From Amycolatopsis xylanica (GTDB lineage: Bacteria; Actinomycetota; Actinomycetes; Mycobacteriales; Pseudonocardiaceae): DNA of 64,000 nt. Below the pieces are notes generated by a model. It saw only the letters and a program-made list of their open reading frames with translations. It ran no database searches and was not told where the DNA came from. The number at the start of each line of letters is the position of its first letter. Position 1 is the stretch's first letter. This document shows, piece after piece, positions 24,247 through 32,607 of this stretch. Location: the NCBI RefSeq assembly GCF_900107045.1, contig NZ_FNON01000001.1, positions 806,001 to 870,000 of the forward strand, given 5' to 3'. The position numbers were made by a program, and so were the translations under genes.

Positions 24247-26507
24247 CGACTTCCCATGCCGTGGAAGGTGGCGGTCACCGCGGTGTCGCCGTGGTTGCGG
24301 ACGTAGTCGTAGCCTGCCCAGTCGCCGGTAGCCGGACGCCATTCGACGAACTCCAGGTCGTCGAGGTCGACGGTGTCCATCGCCGAGTCGCCCCGGACCC
24401 CGGCGTAGAGGAGCACCATGTTGCCGCCCTCGCCGAGTTCGGCCGGTGTGAGGTCGAAGGAGATCTCGTGCCAGGCACCGTCGGACGGGACCTGGGTGGT
24501 GCGGTCGATGTCCCGCAGCAGCCGGGAATCCGGATCTTCCGTCGGATCACTGTCGTCGAAGTGATACGACGTGACCCGCAGCAGCGGCGTCGCGCCGGGT
24601 GACACGCGCACCTTGGCACGGACGGTGTAGGCGGCCTCGGGCTGCCGGGGCAGCGCGATCCGGGCGACCGGGCGCGCGAGCTTCCCTGTGGGATTGCCGC
24701 TGAGCTGGAGATAACCGGCGTCGCCGAGCGCGCCGCCGCCGATGAGCGGACCGGTGCTCGGCGGCCAGTGCGTCGCCGCGTCGGGGTCGCCGTCGGCGGT
24801 GTCGTCCTCGAAATGGCCCCAGCCGAACAGATCGCGGCCCACGGAGAGCGGACCCTCCGGCCGGATGAGGCCGTCGAACGGGATTACGGCGTCACTATGC
24901 GGCGGGACGGTGACCGGCACCGGGCTTTCCGGCGGGGCGTCGGCGGTGAGGCGGGCCGTGCCGTGCTCGAACCGGAACTGCGCCGGGCGTGAGTACTGAT
25001 CGCGGACGAACGGGGTCGTCGACACACTCTGGTCGGGCTCACGCTGGGCCTGGACGTCGCGAAGACCGTTGGCCCACATGCCGTTCAGCGTGCGCCGGGC
25101 CGCGCCGCCGGTGGCGGCCGCCGGGCGGTAGCCGTCGATCTCGACCGGCACGACCCGCGCCTCGACGAGCTGATCACCTTCCCAGACCGTGCGCAGGAAC
25201 GCGCTGGAGAACGTGGCCAGGAAGTCCTGGTCGAACACGAAGTTGCCCATGCTGTAGGCGATCAGGTGCCCTTTGTACCACTCCATGCCTTGCAGCACAT
25301 GGGGATGATGCGCGATGACGAGGTCCGCGCCCGCGTCGATCGCGGCCCGCGCCATCTCCCGGGTGCTCTTGCCGGACGCGGTCTGGAACTGGAAGCCCGA
25401 ATGCAGCTGGACGACCGTGAGGCCCTTCTTCGCGGCGGAGATCTCGGCGGGCGAGGTCTTCGGGTTCCACGGCGCCGCGCCGCCGTGCCCCCGGCGCGCG
25501 ACCCAGTCCTGGAGTTCCGGGTAGACCTGCGTGATCGACGTCCAGAGCGCGGCCACTTCGGACGGTGGCAGCTTGGCTTCGAGCCGGTCGAAGATCTGCC
25601 AAGCCTCGCCGATCGTCCTGGCGGCGTCGGGCACCCGCGTACCGAACTGCCAGTGGCGGCGTTCGTTCTGCCACGCCTCGCCCTCGGGGGAACGCGCGTA
25701 GCTGTCGTTGACGAAGCTGCCGTCGACGCTGGTGTAGGCCAGCATCGTGACCTCGTTCCCGCGGATCTGCTTGTGGTAGGCCGGTTGCGGCCGGTCGCCG
25801 TCGGCCAGCCCGACGATCGGGAACCCGGCCGCGGTGAGTGCCGTCGTCGTGTCCGCCAGCCCGGCGTCCTGGAAGTCGCGGGTGTGGTTGTTGGCGAGCG
25901 AGGGCACGTCGACGCCGAGCTTCTTGAGACCGTCGGTCGTGGCGGGCGGCGACTCCAGGATGAACCGCTTGCTCGGATACGCGGCTTCGCGTGGCGCGGC
26001 GCTGATCACCGACTCCAGGTTGACCGTGCGCAGATCGGCCAGCCGGAACGCGGGCGCGATCGCGTCGACGACCGACTCGGCGCCGCGCCCGGCGTCGGTG
26101 CGCGGGACCAGCGGCTCCGGGGCGTCCTGATAGCGGCGGCCGAACATGACGTCACCCGCGGAATGCAGGACATACCGCTTCCCGCCATGGTCGGAGAGCA
26201 GGCGCACGGGGACGGTCTTGCCCGCGTCCTCGAGCCCGAGCGGCACCGGTTCCGCGAGATGGCCCGGCGCGGACACGGTCGCGAGCACGGGACCCGAGCG
26301 CAACTCCACCCGCGCGGCAACGGGTTTCGCGCCGTCACCGATGTCCACTGTGGCCGGAACCGGGGCGCCTGCCTCGTCGACGACCGAGAGCGACACCGTC
26401 GGCGGAGCGGCGGTCGTGCCCCCGGCGTCGGGACCCGGCCACGCCACGGCGACGGTCGTGCCGACCACGACGAGCGTGCCTGCTGCCAGCACGTACGGCC
26501 TTTTCAC
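24243..26507 (-). CDS. capA: CapA/PgsA-family protein, poly-gamma-glutamate synthesis/export
   Basis: A 754-residue protein. The N-terminal anchor or signal (VKRPYVLAAGTLVVVGTTVAVAW) is followed by a beta-sandwich stretch. The PGA_cap metallophosphatase-like domain spans about residues 125-480 (LHSAGDVMFGRRYQD, VNLESVIS, SLANNHTRDFQDAGL, VIAHHPHVLQGMEWYKGHLI, YSMGNFVFDQD). A C-terminal carbohydrate-binding-like beta-sandwich comes after it (GRDLFGWGHFEDDTADG, LYAGVRGDSAMDTVDLDDLEF). CapA/PgsA helps polymer elongation or export with PgsB and PgsC. At 754 residues it is about twice the usual length because of the extra C-terminal domain. The GTG at 26507 has a GGAGG site; the frame stays open far upstream only by coincidence. 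Confidence 0.85.
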   Translation of the reverse strand: MKRPYVLAAGTLVVVGTTVAVAWPGPDAGGTTAAPPTVSLSVVDEAGAPVPATVDIGDGAKPVAARVELRSGPVLATVSAPGHLAEPVPLGLEDAGKTVPVRLLSDHGGKRYVLHSAGDVMFGRRYQDAPEPLVPRTDAGRGAESVVDAIAPAFRLADLRTVNLESVISAAPREAAYPSKRFILESPPATTDGLKKLGVDVPSLANNHTRDFQDAGLADTTTALTAAGFPIVGLADGDRPQPAYHKQIRGNEVTMLAYTSVDGSFVNDSYARSPEGEAWQNERRHWQFGTRVPDAARTIGEAWQIFDRLEAKLPPSEVAALWTSITQVYPELQDWVARRGHGGAAPWNPKTSPAEISAAKKGLTVVQLHSGFQFQTASGKSTREMARAAIDAGADLVIAHHPHVLQGMEWYKGHLIAYSMGNFVFDQDFLATFSSAFLRTVWEGDQLVEARVVPVEIDGYRPAAATGGAARRTLNGMWANGLRDVQAQREPDQSVSTTPFVRDQYSRPAQFRFEHGTARLTADAPPESPVPVTVPPHSDAVIPFDGLIRPEGPLSVGRDLFGWGHFEDDTADGDPDAATHWPPSTGPLIGGGALGDAGYLQLSGNPTGKLARPVARIALPRQPEAAYTVRAKVRVSPGATPLLRVTSYHFDDSDPTEDPDSRLLRDIDRTTQVPSDGAWHEISFDLTPAELGEGGNMVLLYAGVRGDSAMDTVDLDDLEFVEWRPATGDWAGYDYVRNHGDTAVTATFHGMGSR

Positions 26508-26518
26508 GAACCTGCCTC

Positions 26519-27352
26519 CTACTCGGCTTCGCTCAGCGCCCGGACGGCGTCCGCCCGCCGCGCGGGGGATTCCCGTACCGTCCGGCTCATCTCGACGTGC
26601 AGGAACACCGTCCCGGCCGCCGCGGCCATCTCTCCTTGCATGTTCGTCATGCCCTCCAGCCCATCGCACCCCTCGCGCCAGGCGCGGCACACGGCGAACC
26701 CGCCCGCCGCCAGCCGGTTCGCCGTCTTCCAGGCGGTCTCGCCCGCGACGCCGATCCCGGACGACAGCACGATGTCCGTCGCGGGCAGGTTCTGGTCGTC
26801 GAAGCCGTGCAACTGGACTTGAGCCAGCCCTCGCCGGGCCAGCACGGTCGCGACCGTGTGGAACACCGACTCCGGCTCGTGCGCGACGTCCGCCGCCTTC
26901 CGGTGCGTGCCCGCGACCAGCAGCACCGCGCCGGGCTCGCGCCGGAACAGGTCGACGCCGATGAGTTCGGTCCGCAGGTCGGAGGCCGGATGCGGCACCT
27001 CGACGGCCACCGACGGCGGCGCCGAGCGGTCGATCACGTACATCCCCCACGCCCGCTCGTTCACCGCGATCGTGTACGGCCGCCCGGTCGCCGGATCGGT
27101 CCCGTCGCGCACCGAAAAGCCCAGCTTGGTGAAGTCCGTCGTGCGACGGCGGTCGAGTGTCGCGGCGAACCCGGTCGCGGCCGCGGTGAGGTCGCCCGGC
27201 TGCGGCCGGTGGTACACCTGGCGCGGGGACAGGCCCGCGGTGAAGTCGGAGACCACGGTGTCCAGCCCGGTCTCGGGCGGCGCGTCGACGGCGACGATCA
27301 GCGCGGTGACCACGACGGCGCAGGTCAGCACGCGCAGCCCGGTGCCGGTCAC
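26519..27352 (-). CDS. Exported protein of unknown function within the poly-glutamate operon
   Basis: A 277-residue protein with a signal or anchor (GLRVLTCAVVVTALIVAVDA). The remainder has blocks SVAVEVPHPASDLRTELIGVD, AVLLVAGTHRKAAD, HEPESVFHTVATVLARRGLAQVQLHGFDDQN and DIVLSSGIGVAGET. The PHPxSD, GTHRK and HGFDD motifs (conserved-looking His, Asp and Glu) suggest a metal-dependent hydrolase, perhaps an amidohydrolase like N-formylglutamate or polyglutamate hydrolases. I cannot assign the family. The GTG at 27352 overlaps the preceding stop (GTGA). Operon position suggests processing of the polymer. Confidence 0.55.
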   Translation of the reverse strand: MTGTGLRVLTCAVVVTALIVAVDAPPETGLDTVVSDFTAGLSPRQVYHRPQPGDLTAAATGFAATLDRRRTTDFTKLGFSVRDGTDPATGRPYTIAVNERAWGMYVIDRSAPPSVAVEVPHPASDLRTELIGVDLFRREPGAVLLVAGTHRKAADVAHEPESVFHTVATVLARRGLAQVQLHGFDDQNLPATDIVLSSGIGVAGETAWKTANRLAAGGFAVCRAWREGCDGLEGMTNMQGEMAAAAGTVFLHVEMSRTVRESPARRADAVRALSEAE

Positions 27353-28227
27353 AGGCGCTTCGCCGAACGGAACGTCCGCGCGTAGTCGGCGCCGGTGTCC
27401 AAGAACGACGGACCGCCGGTGTCGGCGGAGCTGGCCAGCACCCGGCGGTGGCCGTCGTCGTCCAAGCCCAGGTAGATGCCGACGCGGGTGACCTCACCGG
27501 CTGCGGGTGCCTTGGTGAAGAACAGCAGGTCTCCCGGCTGGAGATGGGAGTAGTCGGTGGCGTGCCTGCCGGAGTCGGGCACGACCGGGGTGCCAGGGCC
27601 CGGTCCGGCCATCGCCGCCGCCGTGCGGGGCAAGCCGTTGTCCCGCAACGGATATCCTTCGCGGTAGCCGTACACCAGCCGGACGAAGCCCGCGCTGTCC
27701 AGCGCGCCGGTGCCGAGGTAGTCGTCGTAGTCCGCGTCCCGGCCGAAAGCCGCGTCGCCCGCGATGCGCCGGCCGGCCTGGTCACGGACGGCAGGGGCGC
27801 CGTCGAGGTACTGGCTGCCGACCGCGAGCACGTCGGGCGTGGTGTCGGCCGAGGCGGCCGTCAGCCATGGCTTGAACCAGGGCGCGCGCTCGGTGCCCGG
27901 CGACCAGGGCTCGGGTGCGAGGCGGACCCAGGCCGTGGTCGTCACCGTGGCCTGGGCGGAGCGGAGTTCCGAGAAGGTGCGCGCCGGCCCGGTCAGCACG
28001 ACCGTGCGCGACCCGTCCGTCAGCGTCGCCACCACCGCGCCGTTCGCCGTGGTGACGACCGTCCGCGGCGGGTCGGTGAGCCGGGTGAACTTCTCGCCAC
28101 CGCGCGGCGCCGCCACCGCGGCGGCGGGCGCTAGCCTCATGCCGTCCCGACCTTGCGCGGCGTAGTACACCGCCGCGGTCCCCGACACCGTCAGGACCGT
28201 TGCCAGCACGAAAGCCTTGCCACGCAT
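27349..28227 (-). CDS. NlpC/P60-like paralogue with catalytic Cys and His replaced
   Basis: A 292-residue exported protein (hydrophobic residues about 5-23) homologous over its length to 23293-24246. The nucleophile motif reads ALDSAGFVRLVYGYREG, with Ser178 in place of Cys (GAC AGC on the DNA). The histidine motif reads EVTRVGIYLGLD, with Arg248 in place of His. It is therefore predicted to be inactive, acting perhaps as a polymer-binding subunit or a regulator of its active sister. It sits 12 bp downstream of pgsC, and its stop overlaps the next gene. Confidence 0.7.
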   Translation of the reverse strand: MRGKAFVLATVLTVSGTAAVYYAAQGRDGMRLAPAAAVAAPRGGEKFTRLTDPPRTVVTTANGAVVATLTDGSRTVVLTGPARTFSELRSAQATVTTTAWVRLAPEPWSPGTERAPWFKPWLTAASADTTPDVLAVGSQYLDGAPAVRDQAGRRIAGDAAFGRDADYDDYLGTGALDSAGFVRLVYGYREGYPLRDNGLPRTAAAMAGPGPGTPVVPDSGRHATDYSHLQPGDLLFFTKAPAAGEVTRVGIYLGLDDDGHRRVLASSADTGGPSFLDTGADYARTFRSAKRL

Positions 28228-28239
28228 GCAGGTTTCCTT

Positions 28240-28722
28240 TCAGAGAGACGGGACGAGTCCAATGAGGACGCCACTGGCGAGCGTGGCGTAACTGACCAGG
28301 CTGACGCCGCCGGTGGCCAGCAGCGTCGGGCCGGGAGGCTGGCGGACCAGCTGGTAGGCGATGAGTCCCGGCACGACGAACCCGAGCGTCTGGTGCACGA
28401 ACAACAGCGGCAGATCGGCCTGCAGGAAGAGCAGCAACGTCGTCTGCAGCACCACACCGAGCAGCACGACCGCGGCGAACAGCCGCTTGCCGTAGAGGAT
28501 CACCAAGCGCTGCAACAGTTTCGTGCCGCCATAGGTCAGCGCGGTCATGAACACGATGATCGCCGCGCGGCGGTAGTCCTCGATCAGGGTGAGCGCGATC
28601 CAGCCAGGGGTGATCATGCCGCCGGGCGACAGGTTGGTGGTCAGATAACAGACGAGGGAGAGCAGCAGGCCGATGGCGAGGCCGATGGTCGCGACCTCCG
28701 GGGCCAGCTCGGCGGCGTTCAC
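28240..28722 (-). CDS. pgsC: PgsC/CapC, membrane subunit of poly-gamma-glutamate synthase
   Basis: A 160-residue, very hydrophobic protein with about five membrane helices. It carries the CapC signature near TM2 (LTTNLSPGGMITPGWIALTLIEDYRRA) and the TM segments VVLLGVVLQTTLLLFLQ and TLGFVVPGLIAYQL. With PgsB it forms the ATP-dependent amide ligase complex at the inner face of the membrane. The GTG start overlaps the pgsB stop (GTGA), the usual coupling for this pair. Length matches the family (about 150). Confidence 0.85.
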   Translation of the reverse strand: MNAAELAPEVATIGLAIGLLLSLVCYLTTNLSPGGMITPGWIALTLIEDYRRAAIIVFMTALTYGGTKLLQRLVILYGKRLFAAVVLLGVVLQTTLLLFLQADLPLLFVHQTLGFVVPGLIAYQLVRQPPGPTLLATGGVSLVSYATLASGVLIGLVPSL

Positions 28723-29906
28723 CGGAGCTGCTCGAGCTGGAGTTTCGCGAGCTCTTCGATGAGCAGCTCGCCCTGGCCGTGGATGTTGCCGATGGCGACC
28801 ACCGAAAGCTCGTCGCCGTCATGACCGGTGAGCAGGTCCTTGACCAGGTCCTCGGCGGTCCGCTTGCCGCCGAGGTCGAGCACCCGGTCCTGCCACTCGG
28901 TGGGGACGGCGGCGCGGGCGCTGCGGGTCGGCTCGCCGATGAGCACCACGCGGTCCGGCGCGACGCGGGGGACGAGCGCGCCCATCTGGCCGTTGCGCTC
29001 GATCCGGTCCGGCCTGCAGTTGATCACCACGTGCAGCGGGGAGCCGATCGCGCCCTGGCCGCGCAGCTGCTCGATGTTCATCAGCGTCGATTCGGGGTCG
29101 TTGGCGGCGAAGACGTTCGCGAACCGCAGCCGCGTCCGTCCGGCTTGATAGCGGTGGACCTGCAGTACGCCGGGATCCGGCGGCGCCGCCCACATGCCTT
29201 CGAGCGCGAGCTGCCGGTTGACGTTGAGCAGGTCGGCGACGGCCAGCGCGATCGCGACGTTCTCCTTGAAGGTGATCCAGCCGAAGCCGCGCATCTCCTC
29301 GTCGGTGACGGACTCGGGGTCGACCGCGATGAGTTCGCAGTCCCGCCTGGCCGCCTCCTCCCGCAGGATTTCGAGCCGCTCTTGTTCGGCGGTGACACAG
29401 ATTCCGCCCTCGGGCATCGAGCGGGACAGCGACCGCGCGACGTCGTCGAGTGTCGGGCCCATCTCGGTGAGATGGTCTTCGCGGACGTTGCACAGCACAC
29501 CGATGGTGGACCGGATGAGCTTGCTCTGGTTGATCTCCTGCAGATCGGGCAGCACGGCCATGCACTCCATCACCAGCGCGTCCGGGCGGTACGCGGCGGC
29601 GCGGCGGACGATGCCGATCTGCTCGACGATGTTGGCGATGCCGAACTTGCGGTAGACCGGCTCCTCGCTGCCGTCGGGGTGGATGAACCGGGCGGCCGTG
29701 CCGGTGGTCTTCGCCGTGGTGACGAGCCCGCCGCCGCGCAGCGCGCCCGCGCAGAGGCGGGTGATCGACGACTTGCCGCGGATTCCGTTGACCAGCACGC
29801 GTTTCGGGATGCCGAGCAGCCTGGCGTAGTGCTTGCGTTGTTCCAGTATCCCGCCGGTGAGCAGTGCTCCCGCGCCCAGCAGGAGAACACCGTAGAGGAA
29901 CACCAT
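28719..29906 (-). CDS. pgsB: PgsB/CapB, poly-gamma-glutamate synthase catalytic subunit
   Basis: A 395-residue Mur-ligase-like ATP-dependent amide ligase. An N-terminal membrane helix (MVFLYGVLLLGAGALLTGG) is followed by a P-loop NGIRGKSSITRL (about 39-50). Then come TTAKTTGTAARFIHPDG, ANIVEQIGIVRRAAAYRPDALVMECMAV, GVLCNVREDHLTEMG and VVINCRPDRIERNGQMG. It activates the gamma-carboxylate of glutamate for polymer growth. The ATG at 29906 lies one base after the preceding stop (TGAGATG). Length and motifs match Bacillus PgsB closely. Confidence 0.9.
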   Translation of the reverse strand: MVFLYGVLLLGAGALLTGGILEQRKHYARLLGIPKRVLVNGIRGKSSITRLCAGALRGGGLVTTAKTTGTAARFIHPDGSEEPVYRKFGIANIVEQIGIVRRAAAYRPDALVMECMAVLPDLQEINQSKLIRSTIGVLCNVREDHLTEMGPTLDDVARSLSRSMPEGGICVTAEQERLEILREEAARRDCELIAVDPESVTDEEMRGFGWITFKENVAIALAVADLLNVNRQLALEGMWAAPPDPGVLQVHRYQAGRTRLRFANVFAANDPESTLMNIEQLRGQGAIGSPLHVVINCRPDRIERNGQMGALVPRVAPDRVVLIGEPTRSARAAVPTEWQDRVLDLGGKRTAEDLVKDLLTGHDGDELSVVAIGNIHGQGELLIEELAKLQLEQLR

Positions 29907-29907
29907 C

Positions 29908-32061
29908 TCAAGACCTGCTTCCGGTGAGCCGCCGCTCCGCCACGGGCGCGGGTGGCCGGGCGACGAGTGCCTGGCGGCACATGTCCACACAGGACGCCAC
30001 GGTGCCGATCTCGTCTTGCCGTTGCGGGTACACGGTTTCGGTGAGCTCGCCTGCCGCGACCCGCTCCGCCGCCGCGGCGACCCGGCGCAGCGGGCGCACC
30101 ACCACGAGCTCGTGCCAGCCGCCGAGCAGCACGGCGAGCACCACCGTGAGCAGCGCGGCGGCCCTGGCTCGGTCGCGGAGGGTGTCGTCGGCGACGCCGA
30201 GCGCGCCGATCGGCTGTTCCGCCACGACCGTCCAGCGCAGCGCCGTCGCGGGACCCCGTGACGCGACCCAGCGGGCGGCGAGGATGGTGTCGTCGTCGAC
30301 CTGGCCCGCCGGCCGCCCGGTGCGCGCGGCGGCGGCCGCCGCCTTGAGCGCCGGGTCGGCCAGCGGCGTGAAAGCCAGGTAGCCGTGGGTGTCGACGATC
30401 GTGCGGTCGGCCTCGTCGACCACGCGCACGCGCGCGCCCGCCGACTGGAGTGGCTGGGTGAGCCGGGTGATGTCGAACTCGGCGACGAGCGCCCGGCCGT
30501 CGCCGAGCCGGACATGGGCGTACACCACGGGCAGCCGTCCACTGGTGTTGTGCTGGTGCAGGCCCTCGGTGGGGGAGTCCGCCGGCAACGGGCCGTCGCG
30601 CAACGGCGGCTTGCCCGCGCGTTGCGACACCGCGCCGGCGGGGTCGAGGACGTACACACTGCGGAACGCCGGGTCGCCGGCCAGCCGGTCGATCATGAGC
30701 TTGCCCGCGTTCAGCCGGGCCGCCGCGCGCAGTCCGGTGAGGCCGCTGGTGACCGCCGAGCGGAGTGCGTCGGCGGACCGGGCGAGGCGCAGCCCTTGTT
30801 CGGTCACGAGCGTCGCGGGGACTTGGGCCGAGTGCTGGCCGAGCGTGAAGAACACCGCGGCCGACCAGCTCAGCAGCGACACCATAACCAGGCCGATCAG
30901 CAGGCGCGCGGGTATGCCTCGCGGCTTCCGGGGCTCGAGTTCGTCGTCGCGCAGCCGGAGACGGCACCGTTCGAGCGCCGCGGCGATCCGGCTGACCTCG
31001 ATGGTTCCGGCCTGGCGGACCGGGCCGGTGGCGGTGCCGGAGGCGACGGCGAGCGCGTCGTCCCGCAGCCGCCGGATCGGGGACACCAGCCCGCGGCGCA
31101 GCAGGATGGTGCCGGCGAGGGCGAGCACCAGCAGCGCGAGCGCCGGAACCAGGCCGGGCCAGCGCGCCGGTGCGGTGTCGGCGGGCAGCCAGGTGGCCGT
31201 GACCACCGAGAGGCCGAGCGCGCCGGCGCCGGTGGTGACCGGGGCGTAGGCGACGACCGCCGCGAACGGGACGGAGCCGGTCGCCGCGGCTCCGGTGAGC
31301 ACTCCGGAACCGGCGCGGGCCGCGCTCGCGGCGGTGCCGAGCAGATCGCGTGTTTCGGCGTCGGCGGAGACGTCCGCGCCTACATTGCCGAGAATGGTGC
31401 CATCGTCGGACACGAGCCGGAGATGCTGACGCAGCGCTCCGCCCGGCGGTGGCAACGCGATCTTCAGCGCGGTGGACGCCACGAGCACGCGGCCGCCGGG
31501 CAAGGGGACCGTGCTGAGCATCAGCGGCACGCCACCGGGCGGTGTGTACGGGCGCACGGTGGGGCGGCCGAGGTCGGCGCCGGCGAGCGCGTCGGCCTGG
31601 ACGGGTTCACCGTGCGCGTCGATCAGTGTGCGGGAGGCGGCTTCGAGCAGCGCGATTCCGCGCCAGGACGGGTAAACCGCGCTCAGCGTGCCCAGTGATC
31701 GGCCGTCGTCGAGCATATGCGAGTCCGCGACGGCTTGCAGATCGTGCGCCGCTGAGGTGGCGGAAGCGCCGACTGTCTTGGCGAACGCCTCCGCGTCGCG
31801 GCGCTGTGCCGTGGCGACCCCGGACGGCACGACCGGCTTGGTGTCATCGAACAGTGCGGCTATCGGGCCCGCCGTGGTGAGGCCCAGTAGGCAGAAAAGG
31901 GCTGTGAGGACCAGCAGTGCGAGCCCGGCCGCCGAGGCGACACCCGCGCCACGGGGAAAACCGGCCTCGGGCAGCTGGTCGGAGAGTTTTTCGGTCCGGC
32001 CACCGGCTCTGTCCACGCCGGGATTCGGCCTCGGGGAAGGGTTTGTGCCGCAGGTGCGCAT
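29908..32061 (-). CDS. Tandem HAMP membrane protein, first gene of the poly-glutamate operon
   Basis: A 717-residue protein made of two [TM - extracytoplasmic Cache-like region - TM - HAMP] units in a row. Unit 1 has TM1 near residues 40-65, an outer domain, then VPALALLVLALAGTILL and HAMP (SPIRRLRDDALAVASG). Unit 2 has LLIGLVMVSLLSWSAAVFF, an outer domain, then ALLTVVLAVLLGGW and HAMP (PLRRVAAAAERVAAG). No kinase, cyclase or methyl-accepting domain follows, so the output is unknown; signalling by contact with PgsB/PgsC is a guess. The ATG at 32061 has an AGGAG site. It is directly followed by pgsB, one base apart, so it is almost certainly cotranscribed. Confidence 0.7.
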   Translation of the reverse strand: MRTCGTNPSPRPNPGVDRAGGRTEKLSDQLPEAGFPRGAGVASAAGLALLVLTALFCLLGLTTAGPIAALFDDTKPVVPSGVATAQRRDAEAFAKTVGASATSAAHDLQAVADSHMLDDGRSLGTLSAVYPSWRGIALLEAASRTLIDAHGEPVQADALAGADLGRPTVRPYTPPGGVPLMLSTVPLPGGRVLVASTALKIALPPPGGALRQHLRLVSDDGTILGNVGADVSADAETRDLLGTAASAARAGSGVLTGAAATGSVPFAAVVAYAPVTTGAGALGLSVVTATWLPADTAPARWPGLVPALALLVLALAGTILLRRGLVSPIRRLRDDALAVASGTATGPVRQAGTIEVSRIAAALERCRLRLRDDELEPRKPRGIPARLLIGLVMVSLLSWSAAVFFTLGQHSAQVPATLVTEQGLRLARSADALRSAVTSGLTGLRAAARLNAGKLMIDRLAGDPAFRSVYVLDPAGAVSQRAGKPPLRDGPLPADSPTEGLHQHNTSGRLPVVYAHVRLGDGRALVAEFDITRLTQPLQSAGARVRVVDEADRTIVDTHGYLAFTPLADPALKAAAAAARTGRPAGQVDDDTILAARWVASRGPATALRWTVVAEQPIGALGVADDTLRDRARAAALLTVVLAVLLGGWHELVVVRPLRRVAAAAERVAAGELTETVYPQRQDEIGTVASCVDMCRQALVARPPAPVAERRLTGSRS

Positions 32062-32183
32062 GCACGCTCCTAGAGCGGGCGGCCGACGGCCGTCCACGGT
32101 GACGGGGAGGGGAGACGCAGAGCGCGGCTCACCAGGCCCCCGGCGTGGTGGGCCGGACGCTGGTGGTCGGATGCGGTCTTTGT

Positions 32184-32203
32184 TTGGAAAGTTTCTTTCC
32201 TAA
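32184..32203. promoter_or_regulatory. Putative operator, copy 1
   Basis: TTGGAAAGTTTCTTTCCTAA contains GGAAAG-TTT-CTTTCC, an inverted repeat with 6-bp arms. It lies 123 bp upstream of the poly-glutamate operon start and 405 bp upstream of the beta-helix gene. It resembles the AGGAAAGTTTCCT-like sites I recall upstream of actinomycete glycoside hydrolase genes, but I cannot confirm the regulator. Confidence 0.4.
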
Positions 32204-32290
32204 CGGGCCACCAGGATGATCCTGTCCCGGTGAGCGTGTCAACCCCCTCGGTAGCCGTCGATGTTGATATTGGTTATTTCCCGACCAAGT

Positions 32291-32310
32291 TTGGAAGCCT
32301 TCTTTACTAA
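32291..32310. promoter_or_regulatory. Putative operator, degenerate copy 2
   Basis: TTGGAAGCCTTCTTTACTAA matches copy 1 at 16 of 20 positions in the same orientation, 107 bp further on. Having two copies in one promoter region supports a binding-site reading; conservation elsewhere is untested. Confidence 0.3.
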
Positions 32311-32607
32311 TGATCCGGTCAGCGGTATCGTCCGACGCATCCGCCGCCTTCATGCAGTCCTGGTGCGAACCAGTCAGCTACGGAGGAACCGTTGACCAGA
32401 CAGGCGATCGCCTCGCCGGCCCCTGCCGAACCGCGCGCCCGCTTCGCGGTGCCGCGACCATTCGCGACCGGAAGAGCCGCCGGCTGCTCGTACTGAGCAG
32501 TATTTCTCCGCGCTGTCCTCGCTTCGGCTGAGGTTTCGGCGCGCTCCCTCTTCGCGGGCCCGTTTTCGTCCACGGTGCCCGATTTCATCCCCTTCTCGGA
32601 GGTTTCC

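Larger units (their letters stand above)
32062..32607. other. Divergent intergenic region with no credible gene
   Basis: These 546 bp separate the poly-glutamate operon (minus) from the beta-helix gene (plus) and must hold both promoters. The central part (32160-32320) is clearly AT-richer than its surroundings and holds two related 20-bp motifs, listed separately. Open frames crossing 32319-32570 have no recognisable content. Confidence 0.55.

Noticed and set aside
24243..27785. Single 1180-codon gene spanning CapA and beyond
   Set aside because: Upstream of 26507 the frame crosses two other well-supported genes and has Arg-rich shadow composition; a GTG with GGAGG at 26507 gives a proper CapA N-terminus.
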